Assembly: GCA_024404655.1 (NCBI GenBank)
Contig: JAKSPR010000014.1
Span: forward strand, 1 to 17,059
Direction of reading: 5' to 3'
Length of the DNA stretch: 17,059 bases
Source: Clostridia bacterium
GTDB taxonomy: Bacteria; Bacillota; Clostridia; Oscillospirales; CAG-272
Shown here: positions 6,999 through 14,762 of the stretch, one piece after another
Numbering within the stretch: position 1 is the stretch's first letter
Layout of the letters: the number at the start of each line of letters is the position of its first letter
The notes under the pieces: generated by a model
Seen by the model: only the letters and a program-made list of their open reading frames with translations
What the model was told of the DNA's origin: nothing
Databases searched by the model: none
Program-made: the position numbers and the translations under genes

Positions 6999-8846
6999 AT
7001 GTACCGCAGTCTGTATTTCAAGATCATTCTGATCCTGATCGTCTTCGTCACCACCGTCATGGCGCTGGTCGGAACGATCCTGCTCAGCGGTGTCACCGGA
7101 TATTTCTCCGATGATTTCAAGAATCAGATGGACGCCTGTTTTGCGGACGATACCGAAATGATGCGGTATCTGACCTCCAATATGGCAAACGGAGAAGGTG
7201 CGGAAGCGCTGAATATCACGCTGAACGCCTATTCCGGCAGTCTCGGTCTTGACGATTACCGCGCTTATGCGGTGCTTTCACCCGACGGGGAAATCCTTGC
7301 GGCAGCGGCACAGAACACCATGTTTGCCAAGGGAGGCTATGTGACCCTGACCCCAAATATTCTCGCTGTCATGAACGGACGCTCCGGCACGGGGCAGCAG
7401 TACGGTGCAGACTATTTCGATTACTGCATCCGTCTGTCCGGAGATGGGGACAGCCTGCTCATCTATGTGCGCGACTCCAAACAGGAGCTGGCAAATCTGA
7501 GCTGGATGCTGTTTACCATCATTCTTCAGGCGCTGCTGTTCGGTATGCTGTTCGCCATCATCCTGTCTTTCTTCCTTGCAAAGACCATCACCGCTCCCAT
7601 CCAGAGCCTGACCCGCGGCGCACAGCAGATGGCGGCCGGTGAATTTGAAAATGAAATTGACGTTCACTCGGAGGACGAGATCGGTACGCTGACCGACACC
7701 TTCAACCACATGAAGGTGGTTCTGAAAAACACCCTCGATCAGGTCTCCGGCGAGCGGAAAAAGCTGGAAACGGTTTTCTATTATCTCAAAGATGCCGTCA
7801 TCGCGTTCCGGGAAGACGGTTCGGTGATGCACTTAAATACCACTGCCCGCGATCTGTTTGCAGCCAGGGAACCGGATGCGGAGGGGGTTGAAAAGAACCT
7901 GACCTTCTCCGGCATGCTTGCCATCTGCGGTATTGAGGACACGCCCAAATTCCGTGAGGATATGGAAGACGACCTCAAAAACAGTCCAGACGGCTGTGTC
8001 ATCCGGGAACTCACCATCGGCGAGCGTGTCTTTGACCTGTCGCTGGGTAATTACAACTACGTGGAAGAAAACGAAATGCAGTCGGGCATCATCGCCGTCG
8101 TCCATGACGTCACGGGCCGGTACGAGCTTGACCGCTCCCGCAGAGAGTTCGTGGCGAATGTCTCCCATGAACTCCGCACACCGCTGACCAGTATCAAGGG
8201 TGCGGCGGAAACCGTTCTGCGCTATCCCGATATGCCCGAGGAAATGCGGGAGAACTTTCTGGAAATGGCCGTGGAGGAATCCGACCGCATGACACGCATC
8301 GTCGGCGACCTTCTGGTGCTTTCCCGCCTGGACAACAACCGCACCAAGTGGGAGATTTCCACCTTCTCCGTGGATGGGGTCTTACAGCATCTCTGTGAGG
8401 TCATCGGCAGTGATGCGTCTGCCCACGGACATACCGTGACCCTGCGTGTGGAAGATAATATGCCGGAGATCATGGCGGACAAGGACCGCATTGAACAGGT
8501 CCTTCTGAACATCCTGTCGAACTCCGTCAAATATACCCCGGACGGCGGTCATATTCTGGTCCGTGCCATGGCCCTTGACGGCTTTGTGGGCATCAGCATC
8601 CGGGACAACGGCATGGGTATTCCCGAAGAAGACCTGCCCCATCTGTTTGAACGTTTCTACCGCGTGGAGAAGTCCCGCACCACGGGCGCCGGAGGTACGG
8701 GCCTCGGTCTTGCCATCGCAAAAGAGCTTGTGGACGCCCACGGCGGTATGATCCATGTGGAAAGCAAACTGGGAGAGGGTACGGAAATCACCGTTCTCCT
8801 TCCCGTGGAATGCAGACTGAATGTGGAAAAACCCGCAGGAGCGTGA
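6999..8846 (+). CDS. walK: WalK/YycG-like sensor histidine kinase
   Basis: A 615-residue membrane sensor kinase, the partner of the preceding regulator. AGGGAGGT (6983-6990) precedes the ATG by eight bases. Order of parts: membrane span about 7-30; an extracytoplasmic domain of about 140 residues; second span about 169-193; HAMP about 194-247 (KTITAPIQSLTRGAQQMAAGEF); a PAS-like region about 255-370; HisKA with the phosphorylated His390 in NVSHELRTPL; and an ATPase domain with the N box (EQVLLNILSNSVKYTPDG), DNGMGIPEEDL, FERFYRVEKSRT and GGTGLGLAIAKEL. All catalytic motifs are intact. Topology and the following YycH/YycI-like genes fit WalK, whose essential role in Bacillota is to match wall turnover to growth. 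The ligand sensed here is not evident. Confidence 0.9.
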   Translation: MYRSLYFKIILILIVFVTTVMALVGTILLSGVTGYFSDDFKNQMDACFADDTEMMRYLTSNMANGEGAEALNITLNAYSGSLGLDDYRAYAVLSPDGEILAAAAQNTMFAKGGYVTLTPNILAVMNGRSGTGQQYGADYFDYCIRLSGDGDSLLIYVRDSKQELANLSWMLFTIILQALLFGMLFAIILSFFLAKTITAPIQSLTRGAQQMAAGEFENEIDVHSEDEIGTLTDTFNHMKVVLKNTLDQVSGERKKLETVFYYLKDAVIAFREDGSVMHLNTTARDLFAAREPDAEGVEKNLTFSGMLAICGIEDTPKFREDMEDDLKNSPDGCVIRELTIGERVFDLSLGNYNYVEENEMQSGIIAVVHDVTGRYELDRSRREFVANVSHELRTPLTSIKGAAETVLRYPDMPEEMRENFLEMAVEESDRMTRIVGDLLVLSRLDNNRTKWEISTFSVDGVLQHLCEVIGSDASAHGHTVTLRVEDNMPEIMADKDRIEQVLLNILSNSVKYTPDGGHILVRAMALDGFVGISIRDNGMGIPEEDLPHLFERFYRVEKSRTTGAGGTGLGLAIAKELVDAHGGMIHVESKLGEGTEITVLLPVECRLNVEKPAGA

Positions 8847-8907
8847 AAATCCGCACAAAACGAAAACTGACAGAACCGACTGACGCAGAAAAGAAAGGAG
8901 GAGCATC

Positions 8908-10563
8908 ATGACCGGTGAACGCCTGAACCGTTTTTTGGAATTCGGAAAAACGGTTCTCATCTTTCTTCTGACGACCGTGATGCTTGTCCTGTTTCTTTTG
9001 CTGATGCTCGGTCAGAATGAAAACGGGGACAATGCGCTGGTCTTTGAAAACCGTCTGCTTGTCTATGAGACCGGCGCGGCGGTGCCTGTCTCCTACGGCA
9101 TGGCGACGGAGCGTGTCGTGCCCCGGACGCTGCTCTGGCGGGAAGCGGGAGAGGATACGGCACAGGCTGCCGTGACCCGCACCACCCTCCGCCGCGGCTA
9201 TGCGGCCCTCTATCCTCTGATCCGGGAAGTGTTCGGTGCGGACAGCATCTGTACGGCGCTGGATGCGGAAGCGGGCAGGGAACTGTGGGAGAGCTGCAGA
9301 CGCTCCGACACGTTTCTTTACTGTGCGTATCCCGGGGAGCTGCCTGCGGCGGTGATCCGGATGTATACCTACGCTGTTCAGGAAGAAGGAACGGCACAGA
9401 CCATGTTCTCCGAAACGGCTCAGGGAGATCACGCCTATGTGCGGGAACTGTTTATCTGTGAGGATGCGGACGGCCTCTTTGCCGTGAGTCGTGACCAGAG
9501 CGGCGGTGTCTCTGTGTTCCGTCCGTCACCCCGCCCGGATGAGGAAGTCGCGCACCTCAGCGCGCTTTCCGCATATATTGAGACCGTGGGCAGTCTTGTG
9601 AGCGGTTCGGCTCCCGTCTCTTTCATCGCCGATGCCGTACCCGGAGGAATCTCCTCAAAAACGGATACCACGGAAAACGGCGGCGGGGCAGAATATGTTT
9701 TCCGCGGCAGTTTTTCCCGCGGGACCGATACGGCGCTGCTATGGGATACCATATTCATGCCGGAGAATATCTCCATCCGCCGCTTTGATGCGGAGGTCAT
9801 GCTGTCCGGCGAAAAGGAAGCGCTGCTGTATCCGCTTCTGACGACCGCCGGAATGCGGGAAGACGAATTTGACAACTACTACTATGACAAGGACGGCGCA
9901 CGCGTCTATCTGAATGCCGACGGCAAACTGAATATCGGTGCAGACGGCGTCATCCGCTATGCAGCACTGGAACGGGGGGGCCTCGGCGTTTCCTCCTTCC
10001 TCGGCTATACAAACATAAACGGCAGCTATACGCTGTCGGAATACTTACAGGTCGCAGACCGGGTGCTGGGGCAGCTCCTGGCAGAGAATCCCGTGCTCTG
10101 CGGCAACAGCACCGGAAACGGCGAGAGCGGTGACTGTGCGCTGACCTCTGTGGAGGCGGTCGGCGACGACGGTATCCGCGTGCGGTACGTCTATACCTGC
10201 GGGGGACTGCCGCTGCTGCGGGCAGACGGTTCTCCCTGCCGGGCATTTGAGATCACCATTGCGGACGGTGCGGTCAAGGGCTTTACCATGTACCTTCTGT
10301 CCCTGCGCACTGAAGCAAATGCCGTCTGTCTTCTGACCCAGGCTGTGACCCTGCGGGCCATGGCATACGAGCAGGAAGAACACGGAGAAGATGATGCGCC
10401 GGGAGAAGAACAACCGGATGAAATCCCGGAACAGACAGTCGCTCCGGAAGACCCCGTTTGCGGGACCATGTTTTTGGGCTACGTCATCCCCGATGGGGGC
10501 GGCAGGACCGCTGTCAGCGCGGAATGGATTTTCTCCGCCGAACCGGCAGAGACCGACGCATAA
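8908..10563 (+). CDS. YycH-like WalK-associated membrane protein
   Basis: A 551-residue protein with a short cytoplasmic N-terminus, one hydrophobic span at about 12-34 (TVLIFLLTTVMLVLFLLLML) and a large outside domain, the YycH topology. AAAGGAGG lies eight to ten bases before the ATG. It is placed between walK and a YycI-like gene, as in other Bacillota, where YycH and YycI interact with WalK at the membrane and modulate its activity. Sequence motifs alone are weak; the call rests on order and topology. It is longer than typical Bacillus YycH (roughly 450 residues) and carries a very acidic, proline-containing stretch at about 488-517 near its C-terminus. Confidence 0.7.
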   Translation: MTGERLNRFLEFGKTVLIFLLTTVMLVLFLLLMLGQNENGDNALVFENRLLVYETGAAVPVSYGMATERVVPRTLLWREAGEDTAQAAVTRTTLRRGYAALYPLIREVFGADSICTALDAEAGRELWESCRRSDTFLYCAYPGELPAAVIRMYTYAVQEEGTAQTMFSETAQGDHAYVRELFICEDADGLFAVSRDQSGGVSVFRPSPRPDEEVAHLSALSAYIETVGSLVSGSAPVSFIADAVPGGISSKTDTTENGGGAEYVFRGSFSRGTDTALLWDTIFMPENISIRRFDAEVMLSGEKEALLYPLLTTAGMREDEFDNYYYDKDGARVYLNADGKLNIGADGVIRYAALERGGLGVSSFLGYTNINGSYTLSEYLQVADRVLGQLLAENPVLCGNSTGNGESGDCALTSVEAVGDDGIRVRYVYTCGGLPLLRADGSPCRAFEITIADGAVKGFTMYLLSLRTEANAVCLLTQAVTLRAMAYEQEEHGEDDAPGEEQPDEIPEQTVAPEDPVCGTMFLGYVIPDGGGRTAVSAEWIFSAEPAETDA

Positions 10564-10624
10564 TTAAAACCGGCAAAAGAATAACCTGACACGGAATCGA
10601 CAGGATGAATGGGAGGGATGCCGC

Positions 10625-11638
10625 ATGAAATGGGGACGTGTCAAATGGCTTCTGATCCTCTGTCTGCTGGCGGCGGATATCTTTCTCGGCATCCAGCTGA
10701 TGCGGCAGCACAGCAGCACGCACACCGTCAGCAGAAGTTCCGTCGAAGACGCCTCTGCCATCCTTGCGGGTGCGGATATCATCGTCGGCGCGGAGACAGT
10801 CCCGGCAGCCATTGTGCGGGATTACGTCTACCGGATCCCGGCGGACAACGACATACTGCAGACGGCTTTTTCCGCTCTGACCGACAGTTCCCTTGTGGGT
10901 ACCTATCTGCAGCCGTCTTCCGGCATGTCGATGGTGTTTGAAAACGGTGACAGCGCGGAATACTATCAGAACCTGTATTTCACATTCAGCCGGGAGGGGG
11001 CGGACACCGCCCTGTGGAGTGCTCTTGCCGAGGATTGCCTGAGCGGGACAAAGAATTTTCTTCCGGCGGCAGGCGGCAGGGCAAGGGATGCGGAGAAAAC
11101 AGCCGAGGTGTTCCTTGACCGGATGACCGATTCCAAGAATCTCACCGCCGATACGGTGAGGCTCCGACCGAGGACAGAAGGGGTCTATCACACGGAATAT
11201 GAAAACGTCTATCTTGTGGTGCTGACCCAGGAGATTTCCGCTGTGGGCGGCTCCGCCAGAGCCGGGATCAGCGGTACCCGCGTCTGTGTTGTGACCGAAG
11301 GGGAGACCGTCTGGTATATCTCCGGTACCTGGATTCCCGTTCTGCCGGAGGAAACCTTCTCCACGGCAAAGCTGGGGCAGCTTGATATCCTGTTCTCCGA
11401 AATGCGCAGAAAAGGCGCGTCGGAGATCACAGCCGCGGAGCGCTGGACGCTGCGGGAGATGGAGCGGACCTATTACATGCTTTGGGATGACGGCAGCAAC
11501 GTCTATCTCCGTCCGGCCTGGGGGTTTGTCTATGAGATGCGGGACGGGGTGCTTGAAGCGGTGCTCTGCGATGCGGTGACGGGCAGCATGGTCTCCCAGG
11601 GGGCGCGCATGGCGTCCGCGGAGGGGCCGGGAGGATGA
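10625..11638 (+). CDS. YycI-like WalK-associated membrane protein
   Basis: A 337-residue protein starting MKWGRVKWLLILCLLAADIF, a close match to the start of YycI-type proteins (a Trp-x-Arg/Lys-x-Lys beginning, then a hydrophobic span ending in DIFLxxQL). The remaining 300 residues lie outside the membrane. GGGAGGGA sits nine bases before the ATG; the gap from the YycH-like gene is 61 bases with no promoter or terminator visible, so the two are probably co-transcribed with walRK. In known systems YycI binds YycH and WalK. No obvious terminator follows the stop at 11636-11638 before the murA promoter. Confidence 0.75.
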   Translation: MKWGRVKWLLILCLLAADIFLGIQLMRQHSSTHTVSRSSVEDASAILAGADIIVGAETVPAAIVRDYVYRIPADNDILQTAFSALTDSSLVGTYLQPSSGMSMVFENGDSAEYYQNLYFTFSREGADTALWSALAEDCLSGTKNFLPAAGGRARDAEKTAEVFLDRMTDSKNLTADTVRLRPRTEGVYHTEYENVYLVVLTQEISAVGGSARAGISGTRVCVVTEGETVWYISGTWIPVLPEETFSTAKLGQLDILFSEMRRKGASEITAAERWTLREMERTYYMLWDDGSNVYLRPAWGFVYEMRDGVLEAVLCDAVTGSMVSQGARMASAEGPGG

Positions 11639-11725
11639 AACAGAGATTTCTCCTATCAATATTGTAAATTTATATGAATAAAGTGTAAACAATCGCAGAA
11701 AACTCTTTCGTCCGGTCAGTTTTGA

Positions 11726-11739
11726 TGGTATACTATACT
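11726..11739 (+). promoter_or_regulatory. Extended -10 promoter for murA
   Basis: TGGTATACT (TG at 11726-11727, TATACT 11729-11734) is an extended -10 element, and a second, overlapping TATACT occupies 11734-11739. The hexamer 17 bases upstream (TTTCGT, 11706-11711) is a poor -35 box, which suits an extended -10 promoter. Transcription would begin near 11741-11746, giving a leader of about 230 bases before the murA start. Confidence 0.55.
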
Positions 11740-11745
11740 TTGTGA

Positions 11746-11976
11746 TTTCTTACCCATGACAAAAGTGAATTTGGGTAAGGGATGTCTGATACTGCAAATC
11801 ATTGAAGATATACAGGCGGCAGACGTGTGACGCCGATACATAGAGATTCTGCGGCGGCATTTTCCCGGGTGGGAAATACCGGTCCGCACGGGATATATCA
11901 CACGGTATCCCGGAATTACCACACAGCGCAGAAAAAGCCTGCGGGCTGCGCGCTGTTTTCGGAAGGTGCTGTTTTC
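11746..11976 (+). promoter_or_regulatory. Long hairpin-rich murA leader
   Basis: The stretch between the YycI-like gene and murA (11639-11976) has no convincing separate gene but is packed with inverted repeats. They are CTTACCCA 11749-11756 with TGGGTAAG 11772-11779; GTCTG 11784-11788 with CAGAC 11820-11824; CGCCG 11831-11835 with CGGCG 11852-11856; TTTCCC 11861-11866 with GGGAAA 11871-11876; CGGGATA 11889-11895 with TATCCCG 11906-11912; and ACAGCGC 11923-11929 with GCGCTGT 11950-11956, the last leading into TTTTC. The last resembles a weak terminator or attenuator just before the ribosome binding site. The murA frame is open back to a GTG at 11827, but that extension would lie in this structured region and is not found in the MurA family. 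Confidence 0.45.
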
Positions 11977-13266
11977 ATGGAAAAAATCATCATAAACGGC
12001 GGCAGACCCCTGATGGGATCTATCGACGTCAGCGGCATGAAGAATGCGGCAGTAGCAGTGATCTTTGCCACAGTCCTTGTGGAAGATGTCTGCGTGCTGG
12101 AGAATCTGCCGGAGATCAGCGACGTTACGGTTTCCCTGGAAATTCTGCGCAGTATGGGCGCACAGATCCGATGGCTGAATCCCACGACGGTCGAGATCAA
12201 CACAAAATCCATCCTCGGCGGCAGTGCTCCCTATGATCTGGTGCGCAAGATGCGTGCCTCCTACTATATCATCGGTGCGGAGCTGGGCCGTTTCGGCCGC
12301 GCCAGTGCCGGACTTCCCGGCGGATGCGATTTCGGCGTCCGTCCCATCGACCAGCATATCAAGGGCTTTGAAGCGCTGGGCGCGGAAGTTTCCGTTGACA
12401 ACGGCTGTATCGAGGCGGTTGCAAAGAACGGTCTGCACGGCGGTTCCATCTTCTTTGATGTGAACACTGTCGGAGCGACCATCAACGTCATTCTGGCTGC
12501 ATGTCGTGTCAAGGGCATCACGATCATTGAAAATGCGGCGCGCGAGCCTCATATTGTCGATCTTGCCAACTTCCTCAATGCCTGCGGTGCGAAAATCACC
12601 GGTGCGGGTACGGATGTTATCAAGATCAAGGGCGTGGACCGTCTCTACGGCTGCACCTACGCCATCATTCCCGACATGATCGAAGCGGCTACCTATATGA
12701 TCGCCGCTGCCGGGACCCGCGGAACCCTGCATATCAACAACGTCATTCCCAAGCATCTGGAATCCATCTCCGCCAAGCTGGAAGAAATGGGTGTCCATGT
12801 GGAAGAGCTTGACGATGCCGTGATCGTCTCCGGCACACCGGAACTGAACCGTGTGAACATCCGCACGCTGCCGTATCCCGGCTTCCCGACGGATGTGCAT
12901 CCGCAGATGGCGGTGCTCCTTGCTATTGCTGACGGTGTCAGCACCATTTACGAAGGTGTCTGGGATAACCGCTTCCGCTATGTGGAAGAACTCAAACGCA
13001 TGGGCGCGAAGATCAAAGTAGACGGCAAAACCGCGATTTTTGAAGGTGTTCCCGCGTTGACCGCAGCTCCTGTGCGTGCTGTGGACCTGCGTGCAGGTGC
13101 CGCTATGATTGTCGCCGGTCTCTGTGCCGTCGGCAGAACGGAAATCGAAGAAATTCATCACATCGAACGCGGTTACGACAACATTGTCGAAAAGCTCTCC
13201 GGGGTCGGTGCGGACATCCGCAAAGTCAGTATTCCCGATCCGTTTTTCATGGAGCGTGCAAACTGA
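11977..13266 (+). CDS. murA: UDP-N-acetylglucosamine 1-carboxyvinyltransferase (MurA)
   Basis: Cytoplasmic enzyme that transfers enolpyruvate from phosphoenolpyruvate to UDP-GlcNAc, the first committed step of peptidoglycan synthesis. The 429-residue length from ATG 11977 is normal for the family; GGAAGG about nine bases upstream supports this start. Conserved features: SGMKNAAVAVIFA with Lys22-Asn23, the loop GGCDFGVRPID holding the fosfomycin-reactive Cys117, and the PGFPTDVHPQMAVLLA and DLRAGAAMIVAGL blocks. The Cys, not Asp, in the loop predicts fosfomycin sensitivity at target level. Many Bacillota have two murA copies; whether this is murAA or murAB cannot be told here. It follows the wal operon with its own promoter and leader. 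Confidence 0.95.
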   Translation: MEKIIINGGRPLMGSIDVSGMKNAAVAVIFATVLVEDVCVLENLPEISDVTVSLEILRSMGAQIRWLNPTTVEINTKSILGGSAPYDLVRKMRASYYIIGAELGRFGRASAGLPGGCDFGVRPIDQHIKGFEALGAEVSVDNGCIEAVAKNGLHGGSIFFDVNTVGATINVILAACRVKGITIIENAAREPHIVDLANFLNACGAKITGAGTDVIKIKGVDRLYGCTYAIIPDMIEAATYMIAAAGTRGTLHINNVIPKHLESISAKLEEMGVHVEELDDAVIVSGTPELNRVNIRTLPYPGFPTDVHPQMAVLLAIADGVSTIYEGVWDNRFRYVEELKRMGAKIKVDGKTAIFEGVPALTAAPVRAVDLRAGAAMIVAGLCAVGRTEIEEIHHIERGYDNIVEKLSGVGADIRKVSIPDPFFMERAN

Positions 13267-13322
13267 ATACTGCGTTTTTCACTGACACAGAACTTGACGT
13301 ATAACGAAAGGAAGGCTGCAAA

Positions 13323-13607
13323 ATGGCAAAAGGAAATGTAAACGGAAGCTATATGATGTATCAGGGCAAGCCTCTGATCCGGCAGGATAACGACTATGTA
13401 TGGGGCGACATGAACGACACAGCGGTTCTGTTCCTTGTGGTACTGAACAACCGTACGGAAAACGGTCAGGAAATTCCCGGTGATATTCTGATTCAGGTGC
13501 TGTCCACGGACGAGAAGCACGAATGTCTGAAATCCGGTCAGAAAAACGGTCTGTTTTCTGCGCTGGATATCGGCACGGTATGGCTGAAAAAGGAACTCGG
13601 CGAGTAA
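13323..13607 (+). CDS. Hypothetical protein downstream of murA
   Basis: A 94-residue protein I do not recognise. The ATG is preceded by GAAAGGAAGG with good spacing, the gap after murA is 56 bases without a promoter, and a strong terminator follows 15 bases after the stop, all of which support a real gene co-transcribed with murA. There is no signal peptide or membrane span. The sequence mixes polar and hydrophobic residues (KPLIRQDNDYVWGDMNDTAV, then VLFLVVLNN), suggesting a small beta-rich cytoplasmic fold. No catalytic or metal-binding motif is evident; a single cysteine is present. A link with wall synthesis is only suggested by position. Confidence 0.75.
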   Translation: MAKGNVNGSYMMYQGKPLIRQDNDYVWGDMNDTAVLFLVVLNNRTENGQEIPGDILIQVLSTDEKHECLKSGQKNGLFSALDIGTVWLKKELGE

Positions 13608-13622
13608 TCTTTGGTACATTTT

Positions 13623-13664
13623 CCGGCTGCGGACGGTGACGTCCGCAGCCGGTGTTTCTTTTTG
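13623..13664 (+). terminator. Strong terminator after the murA unit
   Basis: CCGGCTGCGGAC (13623-13634) pairs perfectly with GTCCGCAGCCGG (13641-13652) around GGTGAC, followed by TGTTTCTTTTT. On the minus strand the flanking sequence is A-rich instead of T-rich, so it mainly stops plus-strand transcription of murA and the 94-residue gene. Confidence 0.93.
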
Positions 13665-13706
13665 GGAAATCAAATATTTCGGTGTTGTTTCCCTTGCCCC
13701 AGAAAC

Positions 13707-13985
13707 TCAAAAGCACTTTTTTCCCTTCCTCTGACATTCGCATGCTTCCGGGTGAATATCCACGAGGATCACATCATCGCCGATACAGCGGATGAACTCC
13801 CACGGGATGCAGATTTCGCCGCTGCCGGCGAAAGAGAAAATCTTACCGCTGTCCGCCATGACAAGAAGGGAACAGAGATTCCCGGTACAGCTGTCCATGC
13901 GGACATCGGTGACACAGCCGAGACTCTTTCCGTCGCAGACGCGGATCACCTCCCGCATGCGCAGTTCTTTCAGCGTTATGATCAT
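13707..13985 (-). CDS. YlmC/YmxH-family sporulation protein (PRC-barrel fold)
   Basis: A 92-residue cytoplasmic protein. The chosen start (ATG read leftward from 13985) follows GGGAGG with nine-base spacing; the longer open frame upstream includes the promoter and is not believed. The opening MIITLKELRMREVIRVCDGK, then SLGCVTDVRMD, is typical of the YlmC/YmxH group, whose members are PRC-barrel-like proteins conserved in spore-formers and linked to sporulation by expression and distribution; the molecular role is not established. The ICIPWEFIRCIGDDVILVDI stretch is the conserved end of the barrel. The tail is Cys- and Lys-rich (CECQRKGKKCF), an unusual feature. The presence of this gene is the main hint that the host forms endospores. 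Confidence 0.85.
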   Translation of the reverse strand: MIITLKELRMREVIRVCDGKSLGCVTDVRMDSCTGNLCSLLVMADSGKIFSFAGSGEICIPWEFIRCIGDDVILVDIHPEACECQRKGKKCF

Positions 13986-14009
13986 AGGGCATCGCCTCCC
14001 TCTCCTTTG

Positions 14010-14038
14010 AGTATATGCAGAACAGGCGGGAATAACAA
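14010..14038 (-). promoter_or_regulatory. Promoter for the ylmC-like gene
   Basis: On the minus strand TTGTTA (14038-14033) and TATACT (14015-14010) are separated by 17 bases. The start of transcription would fall near 14003, leaving only about 18 bases of leader, just enough for the GGGAGG ribosome binding site. Confidence 0.6.
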
Positions 14039-14063
14039 TCACGATGAAATTTTCTCCACACCA

Positions 14064-14092
14064 TTGCAAACAGGGCACGGATATGGTATAAT
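14064..14092 (+). promoter_or_regulatory. Promoter for the DUF6106-like gene
   Basis: TTGCAA (14064-14069) and a perfect TATAAT (14087-14092) are 17 bases apart, and TGG before the -10 box adds an extended -10 element. This is one of the strongest promoter matches in the window. Transcription would begin near 14099, 45 bases before the start codon. Confidence 0.8.
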
Positions 14093-14143
14093 AACAGCAG
14101 AATCGAGGCATCTCAAATAAAAACAGCAAAGGAGATCGTCCCC

Positions 14144-14701
14144 ATGAGTGAATTTGCCAATTATATGGAATATTGTGTGGAAAAGAAGTCGGAAGGCTCC
14201 TACCGCACCAAGCGTATTCTGCTCCGCGTGGTCTGTATCATCGCGGCCCTTGCCATCATTCCGATCGTGACATGGTCTGTGGCAGGGAAACTGTTCGTGA
14301 CGTTTGTTCCCGTCTGGATGGGTCTGATGGGCATCCTTTACTGGTTCTTGAGCCGCTTTGTCAATATCGAATACGAATACCGCATTGTGCAGGGCGAGTT
14401 CCAGATGGACATCATCTACGGTCAGCGGCAGAGAAAACAGCTCGTTGCCACCCGCATCCGCGCCATGGAGGTCATCCGGCCGCTGGATGATGATCATATT
14501 CAGGACGTGGAGAACTGTACCCGCATCATCGACTGCTCCATCTCCAGAAAGCATCCGCCCCCGGCTATCTACTATCTCATCTATACCGATGAGAACCGGA
14601 ACCGCGTCGCGGTCATCTTTGAAGCGACCCGCAAGGCCATGGAGATCATGAAGTTTTATAACAGCTCCGCCCTTGTGGTCAAGCCCGATCTGCGTCATTG
14701 A
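14144..14701 (+). CDS. DUF6106-like membrane protein
   Basis: A 185-residue protein with a polar N-terminus of about 25 residues, two membrane spans at about 27-48 and 50-69 (LLRVVCIIAALAIIPIV and FVTFVPVWMGLMGILYWF), and a cytoplasmic or surface domain of about 115 residues. The segment after the spans, VNIEYEYRIVQGEFQMDII, then RQRKQLVATRI, matches my recollection of the DUF6106 family of Clostridia, in which a short membrane hairpin is followed by a PH-like beta domain. Function is unknown. AAAGGAG lies nine bases before the ATG, and a near-consensus promoter lies 50 bases upstream. It stands alone between divergent ylmC and the lipoprotein gene, and no terminator is visible after it. Confidence 0.75.
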   Translation: MSEFANYMEYCVEKKSEGSYRTKRILLRVVCIIAALAIIPIVTWSVAGKLFVTFVPVWMGLMGILYWFLSRFVNIEYEYRIVQGEFQMDIIYGQRQRKQLVATRIRAMEVIRPLDDDHIQDVENCTRIIDCSISRKHPPPAIYYLIYTDENRNRVAVIFEATRKAMEIMKFYNSSALVVKPDLRH

Positions 14702-14762
14702 GTTCCGCTCCGCTGCGCATATCATAAAGACAAAGAAATCCGCATAGAATGGCAGCATCAAA

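Noticed and set aside
11827..11976. GTG start giving MurA 50 extra residues
   Set aside because: MurA proteins begin with MEKIIINGG-type sequence, a ribosome binding site precedes ATG 11977, and the extension falls in hairpin-rich leader.
11716..13161. 481-codon open frame on minus
   Set aside because: It lies opposite murA and the murA leader, with murA identified by active-site motifs; it is a shadow.
13611..14120. 169-codon open frame on plus
   Set aside because: It overlaps a terminator and lies opposite the ylmC-like gene, which has its own promoter, ribosome binding site and family match.
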